Position numbers and translations under genes: made by a program
From: DAOTUB01 sp034437455
GTDB taxonomy: Bacteria > Chloroflexota > Anaerolineae > B4-G1
DNA: 15,166 nucleotides
Direction of reading: 5' to 3'
Assembly (NCBI GenBank): GCA_034437455.1
Contig: DAOTUB010000289.1
Coordinates: 1-15,166 of the forward strand
Shown here: positions 5,322-11,151 of the stretch, piece by piece
Layout of the letters: each line of letters opens with the position of its first letter
Position numbering within the stretch: position 1 is the stretch's first letter
Notes under the pieces: generated by a model
The model's input: the letters and a program-made list of their open reading frames with translations, nothing else
The model's database searches: none
Told to the model about the DNA's origin: nothing

Positions 5322-6035
5322 ATGCTCAAAGTCGTAGGGATCGTTGGCTATCAGGGCAGCGGCAAGACCACGCTGATCCGCGCGCTGGCTCGCGAGTTGG
5401 CCGAAAGGGAGCGCGAGGTGGCTGTGATCAAGCATTCGTCCCATCACCTGGATCTGCCAGGGAAGGATACCGCCGCTCTGAGAGAGACTGTTGGTCAGGC
5501 GGGATTTATCTCGCCGCAAGAGTCGGCGGTCTTTTGGAAAAAGTCGCTGAGCCTGGAGAACATCATCCCTTACCTGGAGGCGGATTTGATCCTCGTCGAG
5601 GGCTTTAAGAAGGAAAAGACCTATCCCAAGATCGCGTGCCTGCGAGGAGAACCGGATGACCAAAACCTCTTCGATGGTTTGGTCATCTGCGCTGTCGGAC
5701 CGACCGATCAGCTAGAAGGGTTAGACGTTCCTCTGTTGAGCCGGGACGAGATCGCCAAGATCGCTGACCTGGTCGAGGAGAAGGCCTTCAAATTGCCCAA
5801 CCTGGACTGTGAAGGCTGTGGATATGAGCGGTGCTACGATCTGGCCCGCGAGATCGTCGCCGGAAATCGCAGCATCGAGGATTGCGTCTCGTTGCGACCG
5901 GCTACGGAGGTCAGGATAGATGGGCAACTGCTGTCTATGAATCCTTTTATCTCCGGCATCGTGAGGGGCGCTATCCTGGGGATGTTGTCGTCGCTCAAGG
6001 GGTATAAGAAGGGGAGGATCGAGATCCGGATATGA
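5322..6035 (+). CDS. mobB: MobB-like GTPase fused to a 4Fe-4S binding motif
   Basis: 237 residues. A P-loop GYQGSGKTT (9-17), the IKHSSHHLDLPGKDT segment (36-50), an ESAVFW segment (67-72) and ADLILVEGFKKEKTYPKI (87-104) are hallmarks of MobB, the accessory GTP-binding protein of molybdopterin guanine dinucleotide synthesis. The C-terminus departs from E. coli MobB: C163-x2-C166-x4-C171-x16-C188 in the pattern CxxCGYxxCxxLA matches the 4Fe-4S module of RnfB-type proteins. A conserved-looking tail follows (MNPFISGIVRGAILGMLSSLKG, split at about 206-216 and 217-227). GGGAGG upstream supports ATG 5322. The stop overlaps the next start by 4 bases (ATGA). It probably matures a Mo/W pterin enzyme or a related cofactor in the cytoplasm; a redox-controlled step via the cluster is inference. 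Confidence 0.85.
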   Translation: MLKVVGIVGYQGSGKTTLIRALARELAEREREVAVIKHSSHHLDLPGKDTAALRETVGQAGFISPQESAVFWKKSLSLENIIPYLEADLILVEGFKKEKTYPKIACLRGEPDDQNLFDGLVICAVGPTDQLEGLDVPLLSRDEIAKIADLVEEKAFKLPNLDCEGCGYERCYDLAREIVAGNRSIEDCVSLRPATEVRIDGQLLSMNPFISGIVRGAILGMLSSLKGYKKGRIEIRI

Positions 6036-6478
6036 TGGAACACCGAGTAGACGAAACAGATTTCGACCGCATGGTGAACGAACTCCAGCGGGAGATTATT
6101 GAGCAAGAGCGGGCGATATACTCGGCCAAGGTCGTCGAGGAAGTGTACAATCCCAGGAACGTGGGCCGCATGCCTGAACCGGATGTTCGCGGACTCGTGC
6201 ATGGTTGGTGCGGCGACACGATGGAGATTTATTTGCGGCTGAATGGCGAGGGCATCGAGGAGTCCACGTTTATGACCGATGGCTGCGGGCCATCGGTGGC
6301 CTGTGGAAGTATGCTCACCAGGATGGTGACAGGGATGTCGTTGGAGAAAGCGGGCGAGCTTTTACCGGAGGATCTGCTCGACGCTCTGGACGGTCTGCCT
6401 GAGGAAAGCGTCCATTGCGCCGAGCTGGCGATCAAGACGCTGCAGAACGCGCTCTTTAATTATCGGGTTGGTGGTTAG
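6032..6478 (+). CDS. IscU/NifU-N-like Fe-S scaffold protein
   Basis: The 148-residue protein has the IscU fold signature: VYNPRNVGRM (about 38-47), the first ligand in WCGD (Cys60, Asp62), the second in MTDGCGPSVAC (Cys85, with an extra Cys91) and the third in VHCAELA (Cys129). These match the three ligand cysteines and the Asp of IscU. An N-terminal helical extension of about 30 residues precedes the domain. The C-terminal Nfu domain of full NifU is missing. IscU-type scaffolds assemble 2Fe-2S or 4Fe-4S clusters from IscS-delivered sulfur, but no cysteine desulfurase gene is in the window. The 4-base ATGA overlap indicates translation coupled to the MobB-like gene, a hint that the two act on the same target. 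Confidence 0.88.
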   Translation: MMEHRVDETDFDRMVNELQREIIEQERAIYSAKVVEEVYNPRNVGRMPEPDVRGLVHGWCGDTMEIYLRLNGEGIEESTFMTDGCGPSVACGSMLTRMVTGMSLEKAGELLPEDLLDALDGLPEESVHCAELAIKTLQNALFNYRVGG

Positions 6479-6532
6479 CCCGATCCGTTTGCTCCCGACG
6501 AGGACTATTGGCCGGTAAGTGAGGGACCAGGT

Positions 6533-6970
6533 ATGCACACACAAGAGAGTCTAGCTGCGCGGGCCGGTGATCTGGTCGGGCAGGGGTACCATTGAGCCGA
6601 GGCCATGCTGCTCGTCGTGGGCGGGCGCGTGATGGGCGACCTGAGGCCGCAGTGTGCGCGGATGGCGACCGGCTTGGCGGGCGGTGTGGGGGATACCCAG
6701 CAGGAGATGTGCGGGGCATTGAGCGGTGGAGTACTCGTCATCGGCGGAATGCTTGGACGGGAGAGCCTGGATGAGGACGACTGGCCGGCGCTTGATCTCG
6801 CCACTCGCTACCGGGAACGTTTCCTGGGAGAACTGGGCGCTACTCAGTGCGCCAGGCTGTGGGAGATGGTCCACTCGCCGGGGGGCTTGGGCTCGTGCGC
6901 ACGGCTCGTCGAGCGGGCGGCGACGATTCTCCTGGATCTGTTTGCAGAGACTGGGCGGAGGATTCCATGA
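6533..6970 (+). CDS. C-GCAxxG-C-C family redox protein with in-frame TGA (probable selenocysteine)
   Basis: Reading from ATG 6533 (GAGGG 7 bases upstream) gives 145 residues if TGA 6593-6595 is read through. That TGA is residue 21, in GYH-U-AEAML, exactly where family members have the first conserved Cys (typically NCAEAVL). The remaining hallmarks follow: GLAGGVGDTQQEMCGALSGG (47-66, with the CGAxxG core and Cys60), Cys106 (TQCARLW) and Cys122 (GSCARLVERAA). Cys41 is extra. Length is normal for the family, a small probable redox protein; a reaction is not established. A start at ATG 6605 would remove the first conserved position. A possible stem-loop lies just downstream of the TGA. The alternative is a nonsense mutation of TGC/TGT. 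The family is known to include Sec-containing members, as I recall. Confidence 0.75.
6593..6595 (+). other. In-frame TGA, probable selenocysteine codon
   Basis: TGA replaces the first conserved cysteine codon of the C-GCAxxG-C-C protein. The reading frame is open and family-like on both sides. Other genes in the window use TGA as a normal stop and TGG for Trp, so a genome-wide code change is unlikely. Confidence 0.7.
6609..6638 (+). promoter_or_regulatory. Candidate bacterial SECIS stem-loop
   Basis: 6609-6616 pairs with 6631-6638 (eight pairs, three of them G-U). Three further pairs inside (6617-6619 with 6628-6630, two of them wobble) leave an apical loop GGCGGGCG starting with GG. The loop begins 24 bases after the TGA, within the spacing I recall for bacterial SECIS elements, which usually have a G in the first loop positions. 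High GC makes chance pairing easy, and a competing hairpin (6602-6607 with 6616-6622) exists, so this is suggestive only. Confidence 0.35.
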
Positions 6971-7096
6971 TTGCTAAAGTATCCCGCCCAAGGTGTGTAC
7001 CTATTCTGTCTGTATTGCGAGCTGGGGCGTACCATCAAGATGCAGGTTGAACGGAGCGCGTTTTACGAACCGGAGGATATTTTGAGGTCGGACTGA
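6971..7096 (+). CDS. Small CxxC ORF in frame after the C-GCAxxG-C-C gene (41 residues)
   Basis: From TTG 6971, the codon right after the TGA at 6968-6970, the frame stays open for 41 residues to TGA 7094-7096. It contains CLYC (13-16) in VYLFCLYCELGRT and an acidic end EPEDILRSD. It is in the same frame as the preceding gene, so it is either a TTG-initiated small protein (GGAGG at 6957-6961, 9 bases upstream) or a C-terminal extension reached by reading through a second TGA. Its codons are more GC-ending than the alternative 27-codon frame from ATG 6967. I do not recognise the family. A small zinc or redox protein is possible. Confidence 0.4.
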   Translation: MLKYPAQGVYLFCLYCELGRTIKMQVERSAFYEPEDILRSD

Positions 7097-7112
7097 CGGC
7101 AGGAGAAGAGAC

Positions 7113-7547
7113 GTGAGAAAAATAAGAGTCGCTCTTGGCTCAAACGACGGCGAAAACATCATCCCCGATCATATGGGGACGGCGAAGGATTTTTACATTT
7201 TCGATCTCTTTGAGGATGGCAGTTCGGTCCTGGTGGAGAAAAGGGAGAATACCTCGCCCGAAGAAGACGAGAGTGAGAGCAAGCATGGCGACGTCAAAAA
7301 GCTAAAGGTAGCCATGTGGATATTCAAGGACTGTGACGTCGTCCTGGGCAGGAGAGGAAGCCCGAATTTCGTGAGAATGAGAGATGATACCGAGTTCCAG
7401 CCGGTGGTGACGAGGGTGGATTCGCTTTCTGGTTCTGTGCTCGAGTTAGCCGGGTCCTTTGAAGAAATATATGGTCTCGTGGAGCGTCGGAAGCGGGGTG
7501 AAAGGCCCCAGGCTATTCCCATCATCGGGAGGACGTCAGAGCTGTGA
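7113..7547 (+). CDS. NifX/NifB-like domain protein, third copy (diverged)
   Basis: 144 residues from GTG 7113, with AGGAGA 6-7 bases upstream. The start IRVALGSNDGENIIPDHMGTAKDFYIFDLF is the NifX-type fold (SxDG, then HxGxAxxFxIFD), and the domain ends in an ELAGSFEEIYGLVERRKRGE-like helix. It differs from the two earlier copies: the FGRC cysteine is replaced (MGTAKD), an acidic insert follows (SPEEDESESKHGD, about 48-60), and there is no coiled-coil tail. The remaining Cys is in KDCDVVLG. The protein may therefore bind a different cofactor or none. It overlaps the following MFS gene by 4 bases (GTGA). Confidence 0.75.
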   Translation: MRKIRVALGSNDGENIIPDHMGTAKDFYIFDLFEDGSSVLVEKRENTSPEEDESESKHGDVKKLKVAMWIFKDCDVVLGRRGSPNFVRMRDDTEFQPVVTRVDSLSGSVLELAGSFEEIYGLVERRKRGERPQAIPIIGRTSEL

Positions 7548-8797
7548 GTGTGCGTCTGACGGCGATGGAGCGGCGCAACTTTATCAGCGCGCTGTGGCAC
7601 GGCGCGTTCCTGGCCCTGGGGATGGCTCTCACCCAGCCGACGACGGTCATCGCGGCCTTTGTCGCCGACCTGACCGGCTCGACGATCTGGGTGGGCGGCC
7701 TTGCGACGGTGCTCACGGTGGCCGGGGCGCTGCCGCAGCTTTTTGTCGCCCGCTGGATCGAACCGCGCCCGCGCAAGATGCCTTACTTGATGTTGGCCAT
7801 CTACTTGCGGGTGGTCAGTTGGGGCGCGCTGGCCGGGCTGACCTACGCCATCGGGGCCAGCCGACCCCGGTTGCTGGCCTGGGTGCTGGTCGGGTTGCTG
7901 GCCGTCTTTTACGCTGGCGGCGGGCTGGGCGGAGTCCCCTACACCGACATCATCGGCAAGATCATCCCGCAGGCGCGACGCGGCGCTTTCTTCGGCGGGC
8001 AGCAGGCTTTGGCCGGGCCGTTGGCCGTGGGCGCGGCGCTGCTGGCGCAACAGATTATGGCGGGCGTGGCGTATCCGGCCAACTATGCGCTGCTCTTTGG
8101 GCTGGCGTCCCTCTTGTTGCTCGTGGCTTCGCTCGGTTTCTGGCTCATCCGCGAGCCGCCCCGCGCCGACGCCAATGAGCAGGTCACATTGTGGCCGGAG
8201 TACGGCAAGCAACTCCGGCAAGCAGCGCATCGGTTGGGGACGCTGATCGGCGTGCAGTTGCTCACCGGTTTTAGCTTGATGGCGCTGCCGTTTTACATTG
8301 TCTACGCCCGGCAAGAGTTGGGTGCGCCGCTGGAGTCTATCGGTTTTTTCGTGCTGGCTCAGGTGTTGGGCGGCGTGCTGGCCAACCTGGTCTGGGCGCG
8401 CTTGGTAGACCGGTGTGGAAGCCGGCAGATGCTTTCCGTCTGTGCGACTATCTCGACGTTGACCCCGCTGCTGGCCATTGGGCTGGGGCGTCTGGGATGG
8501 ACCGGGCTGCTGCCGGTGATATTTTTGGGCGGGGCCACTTTGAACGGGCGTAGTGTGGGCTTTTCGAGCGCGTTGCTGGAACTGGCCCCTGCCGCCGAGC
8601 GGCCCACGTATTCCGCGCTCAATGCCGTGTTGATCCTGCCGGCGGCCTTTCTGTCGTTGGCGGCCGGCGTGTTGTTGCAGTACTGGTCGTATCCGACGTT
8701 ATTTCTCATCGCCGCAGCGTTCATCGGCATGGGCGCGCTGTTGACGCAGCGGTTGCCAGAAAGAGTGCCGCAGGTGGTGAGAGTACACGACCATTGA
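7544..8797 (+). CDS. MFS transporter (12-TM type)
   Basis: The 417-residue protein is strongly hydrophobic, with about 12 predicted membrane spans in two halves. The first half shows a loop 2-3 basic motif (ARWIEPRPRK) as in MFS motif A, and the second half has a matching WARLVDRCGSRQM. A central hydrophilic loop (REPPRADANEQVTLWPEYGKQLRQ) separates the halves. The start is GTG 7544, overlapping the NifX-like stop by 4 bases, so the gene is co-translated. MFS proteins move small solutes across the inner membrane; neither substrate nor direction can be read from sequence. Its tight link to a NifX-like gene could mean transport of a metal complex or cofactor precursor, but that is speculation. 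Confidence 0.88.
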   Translation: MSVRLTAMERRNFISALWHGAFLALGMALTQPTTVIAAFVADLTGSTIWVGGLATVLTVAGALPQLFVARWIEPRPRKMPYLMLAIYLRVVSWGALAGLTYAIGASRPRLLAWVLVGLLAVFYAGGGLGGVPYTDIIGKIIPQARRGAFFGGQQALAGPLAVGAALLAQQIMAGVAYPANYALLFGLASLLLLVASLGFWLIREPPRADANEQVTLWPEYGKQLRQAAHRLGTLIGVQLLTGFSLMALPFYIVYARQELGAPLESIGFFVLAQVLGGVLANLVWARLVDRCGSRQMLSVCATISTLTPLLAIGLGRLGWTGLLPVIFLGGATLNGRSVGFSSALLELAPAAERPTYSALNAVLILPAAFLSLAAGVLLQYWSYPTLFLIAAAFIGMGALLTQRLPERVPQVVRVHDH

Positions 8798-8888
8798 CTG
8801 AGAGAACGCCCTCGCCGAGCGTCAGTGATCAAACTGGCAGGTCTAGATCGGCGGGGAAATATGAGTAAAAAAGGAGTAGCCATAGCAA

Positions 8889-9932
8889 ATGAGAGAACCA
8901 TTGATTGACGAACGCTCACGGGAGGCGCTGAAAGACAAGTTTCGCCGAGAGCTCCAGGACGAGGTAGATCTATCCGTCTTCGTAGGGCCGGACAACAAAG
9001 AATACTGCGATTTCGCGGTTCAATTGTGTGAGGAACTGAACGAGCTTGATGGCAGGATCAAGCCTACAGTGTATCAAAACGGCGATGGGAAGGCGACCGA
9101 GCTGGGCATCGCCCGAACCCCAACCATCCTCGTGGGGTGGGATCAAGGGCACAAGGTGAAATACACCGGCGCTCCTGCGGGCCAGGAAGCGGGAGGCTTT
9201 ATTGAGGCCATATCGCTCATCTCCCGCCGCGAGAGCGGACTCCAGGAGAGTTCCAAGTCCAAACTCCAGAACATGGATCGCGACGTCTTTATTCAGGTGT
9301 ACGTCACGCCAAACTGTCCTCATTGCCCCCGTGCTGTCTTGCTGGCGCACCAGATCGCCATCGAATCCCAGGGGCGGGTGGAATCCGAGTGCGTGGAGGC
9401 TTCGGAGAATATGGACCTGGCCATGCAATTTAACGTCAACTCCGTTCCTCAACAGGTGATCAACGGGGATATGAGTTCGATCTCTATTGGCGTGCAGCCC
9501 GAAGCCAAGTTTGTCGACGACGTGCTGCGCTATGGTTCGTCTCGTTATGCCGAGATCATGGAGGCGGAGGAGGCCAAGAGGGCGCTGGCCGAAAGGCTGG
9601 TGGATGATCCCACCGGGCCGCTGATTCTGACGGACCGCAATTTCGACCGGGCTGCCGAGAAATATCCTGTGCTGGTCGTGGACTGTTGGGCCGAGTGGTG
9701 CGCTCCTTGTCGGATGGTCGCTCCTGTAATTGAGGCGTTGGCGCGGGATTATCAGGGCCAGATCGTCTTTGGAAAGCTGGACGTGGACCATAATCGAGAA
9801 GTTGCGGGGCGACACCAGATTAGTTCTATTCCCACCCTCCTGATTTTCAAGGAGGGCCGCTTGGTGGATACCAAGATAGGCGCGCTACCCAAGCACGTCC
9901 TGGAAGAGGCATTGCTCAAGTATGTCAGTTGA
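8889..9932 (+). CDS. PDO-type protein disulfide oxidoreductase fused to thioredoxin
   Basis: 347 residues with three thioredoxin folds. Residues about 10-115 match the first glutaredoxin-like half of protein disulfide oxidoreductase (DLSVFVGPDNKEYC; cis-Pro in RTPTI), but its CxxC is incomplete (Cys40 alone, another Cys at 47). Residues about 130-215 are the second half with active site CPHC (143-146) and cis-Pro near 187 (SVPQQV). Residues about 240-347 are a classical thioredoxin with WCAPC (270-274) and SIPTLLIF (313-320). PDO proteins normally work with a TrxB-like reductase; here the acceptor thioredoxin is built in. ATG 8889 has a rather distant AAGGAG (12 bases). A 91-base gap precedes it, so it may have its own promoter, though none is clear. 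Confidence 0.88.
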   Translation: MREPLIDERSREALKDKFRRELQDEVDLSVFVGPDNKEYCDFAVQLCEELNELDGRIKPTVYQNGDGKATELGIARTPTILVGWDQGHKVKYTGAPAGQEAGGFIEAISLISRRESGLQESSKSKLQNMDRDVFIQVYVTPNCPHCPRAVLLAHQIAIESQGRVESECVEASENMDLAMQFNVNSVPQQVINGDMSSISIGVQPEAKFVDDVLRYGSSRYAEIMEAEEAKRALAERLVDDPTGPLILTDRNFDRAAEKYPVLVVDCWAEWCAPCRMVAPVIEALARDYQGQIVFGKLDVDHNREVAGRHQISSIPTLLIFKEGRLVDTKIGALPKHVLEEALLKYVS

Positions 9933-10719
9933 TGGCTCGTTCGACCGTTCCGTCTCCAAAGTAGAGGTCGTGGGCGCCGAGGCCCGCTATTATGACTTGT
10001 TGATGAACGTCATTACTGGCGGCACGTACCCGTTTTTCATCCGTCGGGTCATACGAGATATGAGGATTCGTCCGGCAGACGCGATATTGGATCTGGGAGC
10101 AGGCAGCGGGCGCAACGCCTGTTTGATGGCCCGCTATCTCTCTGGTGAAGGGCGTATCGTGGGGCTGGACATCGGGCCGGAGATGTTGGAGCAGGCCCGG
10201 CGCCGCTGCCAGCATCTCCCTAACGTCACTTTTGAGAAGAGACGGGTGGAGGAGTCGCTTCCCTACCAGGGGGCATTCGACAAGGTTTTCATTTCCTTCG
10301 TCCTGCACGGTTTTGTCCAGGAGGATCGGCTGCGCATCGTGGATAACGTACACCGAGCGCTCCGGCCTGGCGGGCAATTTCTGATCCTGGACTATGACGA
10401 GTTCGAGCCGGAGCAATCGGTCTGGCCCGTGCGGTTCGCCTTTCGTCGCATAGAATGCCCTCTGGCGACCGACTTTGTGCGGCGGAACTGGCGGGCAGTC
10501 TTGCGGGAGCAGGGCTTTGACGACTTTCAGGTGCACCGCTATTACTTTGGCTACGTGCGGTTGCTGGGAGCGGAAAAAGCGGACAGGCAACGTCCGTTGG
10601 AGGTAGAGGTGAGAGATGAACAGCGAGCGGATCGAGGAATTGGAAAAGCAGATAGCCGAGCTAAAGCGTCGCTGGCCCGCCCATTCGGTGCCGCCGGCGA
10701 TGTTTCAGCAGTTGGATGA
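9922..10719 (+). CDS. Class I SAM-dependent methyltransferase
   Basis: The protein has the Rossmann methyltransferase motifs: DLGAGSGRN (57-65, SAM-binding motif I), GLDIGPEMLEQARRR (81-95, Asp83 for ribose), then FISFVLHGF and the post-III block LRPGGQFLILDYDEFE. This is the UbiE/Methyltransf_11-like class; the substrate is unknown. ATG 9922 overlaps the previous gene by 11 bases, with no clear Shine-Dalgarno, so coupling is likely. The expected domain ends near residue 215 (GYVRLLGAEK). The next ~50 residues are low-complexity, and the last third overlaps, in another frame, the well-supported coiled-coil gene at 10616. The stop may have been displaced by a frameshift, or the long overlap may be real. 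Confidence 0.85.
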   Translation: MSVDGSFDRSVSKVEVVGAEARYYDLLMNVITGGTYPFFIRRVIRDMRIRPADAILDLGAGSGRNACLMARYLSGEGRIVGLDIGPEMLEQARRRCQHLPNVTFEKRRVEESLPYQGAFDKVFISFVLHGFVQEDRLRIVDNVHRALRPGGQFLILDYDEFEPEQSVWPVRFAFRRIECPLATDFVRRNWRAVLREQGFDDFQVHRYYFGYVRLLGAEKADRQRPLEVEVRDEQRADRGIGKADSRAKASLARPFGAAGDVSAVG

Positions 10720-10804
10720 ACTGGAGGAGGAATTGGAAAGGGAGCTGAAGAAAGCAAACGAGGAGGGGAGCCATGCCAAAGCCGAGAGCCCTGCTAGATT
10801 ATAG
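10616..10804 (+). CDS. Small coiled-coil protein
   Basis: 62 residues: helix 1 RIEELEKQIAELKRRW, a short WPAHSVPP turn (about 20-27), and helix 2 QQLDELEEELERELKKANEE. The heptad pattern and the conserved-looking helical-hairpin turn argue for a real protein. GAGGTGAG just upstream of ATG 10616 is a good Shine-Dalgarno. It overlaps the methyltransferase frame by 104 bases and the next ferredoxin gene by 32 bases. Its likely role is an oligomerisation partner or adaptor. Its 3' end is duplicated at 11088-11134. No database family is claimed. Confidence 0.7.
   Translation: MNSERIEELEKQIAELKRRWPAHSVPPAMFQQLDELEEELERELKKANEEGSHAKAESPARL
10728..10774 (+). repeat. Gene-tail segment B, source copy
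   Basis: These 47 bases cover the end of the coiled-coil gene, the ferredoxin Shine-Dalgarno (GAGGAGGGGAG) and the first bases of its ATG. They recur at 11088-11134 with 3 mismatches (offset exactly 360 bases). Confidence 0.8.
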
Positions 10805-10979
10805 GAAATGTCATCCTGAGAAGTGCGAAAAGGGTATCTGTCTTGCCGCGTCTGCATGTCTCAACGGGGTGCTTAGCCAGAAAGCTCTTCACGAGATGCC
10901 CGACCTTAGCCCGGCCATGTGTGTTGGCTGTGGAATATGTGCTCAGGCTTGTCCTTTTAAGGCAGTTCGAATGACGTAG
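10773..10979 (+). CDS. Small ferredoxin-like protein with eight cysteines
   Basis: The 68-residue protein has a canonical 4Fe-4S motif C50-x2-C53-x2-C56-x3-C60-P (CVGCGICAQACP) near the C-terminus. A second set is spaced unusually at Cys13, 18, 23 and 29 (RKCHPEKCEKGIC...SAC). The N-terminal pattern recalls the cluster region at the start of RLI/ABCE1-like proteins rather than a standard bacterial ferredoxin. It probably carries two 4Fe-4S clusters and transfers electrons in the cytoplasm. A strong GAGGAGGGGAG precedes ATG 10773. The stop TAG (10977-10979) is supplied by the first bases of the 116-bp repeat that begins at 10976, so the original C-terminus may have been longer or different. 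Confidence 0.8.
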   Translation: MPKPRALLDYRKCHPEKCEKGICLAASACLNGVLSQKALHEMPDLSPAMCVGCGICAQACPFKAVRMT

Positions 10980-11091
10980 CCGAGGTTTCCATACCTCGCC
11001 GGGCTAGCGCGCTATGGAAAGTGCGGCTACAGTGCAACCGCCCCGAATGATTGAAAAGATACTTCGATTGCGCAATGCCGGGACGTAAGGA
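10976..11091 (+). repeat. REP-like 116-bp repeat A, copy 1
   Basis: It starts GTAGCCG, which pairs with CGGCTAC at 11024-11030. Inside is a 6-bp stem, CGAGGT (10981-10986) with ACCTCG (10993-10998). The rest includes the palindrome ATTGCGCAAT and ends GACGTAAGGA. The second copy at 11152-11267 differs at only 2 of 116 positions. It supplies the ferredoxin stop codon. Confidence 0.85.
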
Positions 11092-11134
11092 ATTGGAAAG
11101 GGAGCTGGAGGAAGCGAACGAGGAGGGGAGCCAT
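11088..11134 (+). pseudogene. Duplicated 3' fragment of the coiled-coil gene (B2)
   Basis: 44 of 47 bases match 10728-10774. The frame still encodes ELERELEEANEEGSH and then runs to TAG at 11153-11155 inside repeat copy 2. The ferredoxin ATG is lost here (CCATTC instead of CCATG). It is a remnant trapped between two copies of repeat A, without a start of its own. All three differences are A-to-G, two of them synonymous (GCA/GCG, GAA/GAG) and one Lys-to-Glu. Confidence 0.75.
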
Positions 11135-11151
11135 TCAAAAAGTTGGGGGAT

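Noticed and set aside
6967..7050. 27-codon ORF from ATG 6967
   Set aside because: It has poor GC at third positions and no recognisable features. The overlapping TTG-started frame is longer, has a CxxC and suits the codon use better.
7193..8314. 373-codon minus-strand frame
   Set aside because: Antisense to the third NifX-like and MFS genes; Gln/Arg/Pro-rich with no family features.
8861..8908. Possible short leader ORF before the PDO-thioredoxin gene (ATG 8861)
   Set aside because: It has no good Shine-Dalgarno and no regulatory codon run, and it overlaps the real start. Chance is sufficient.
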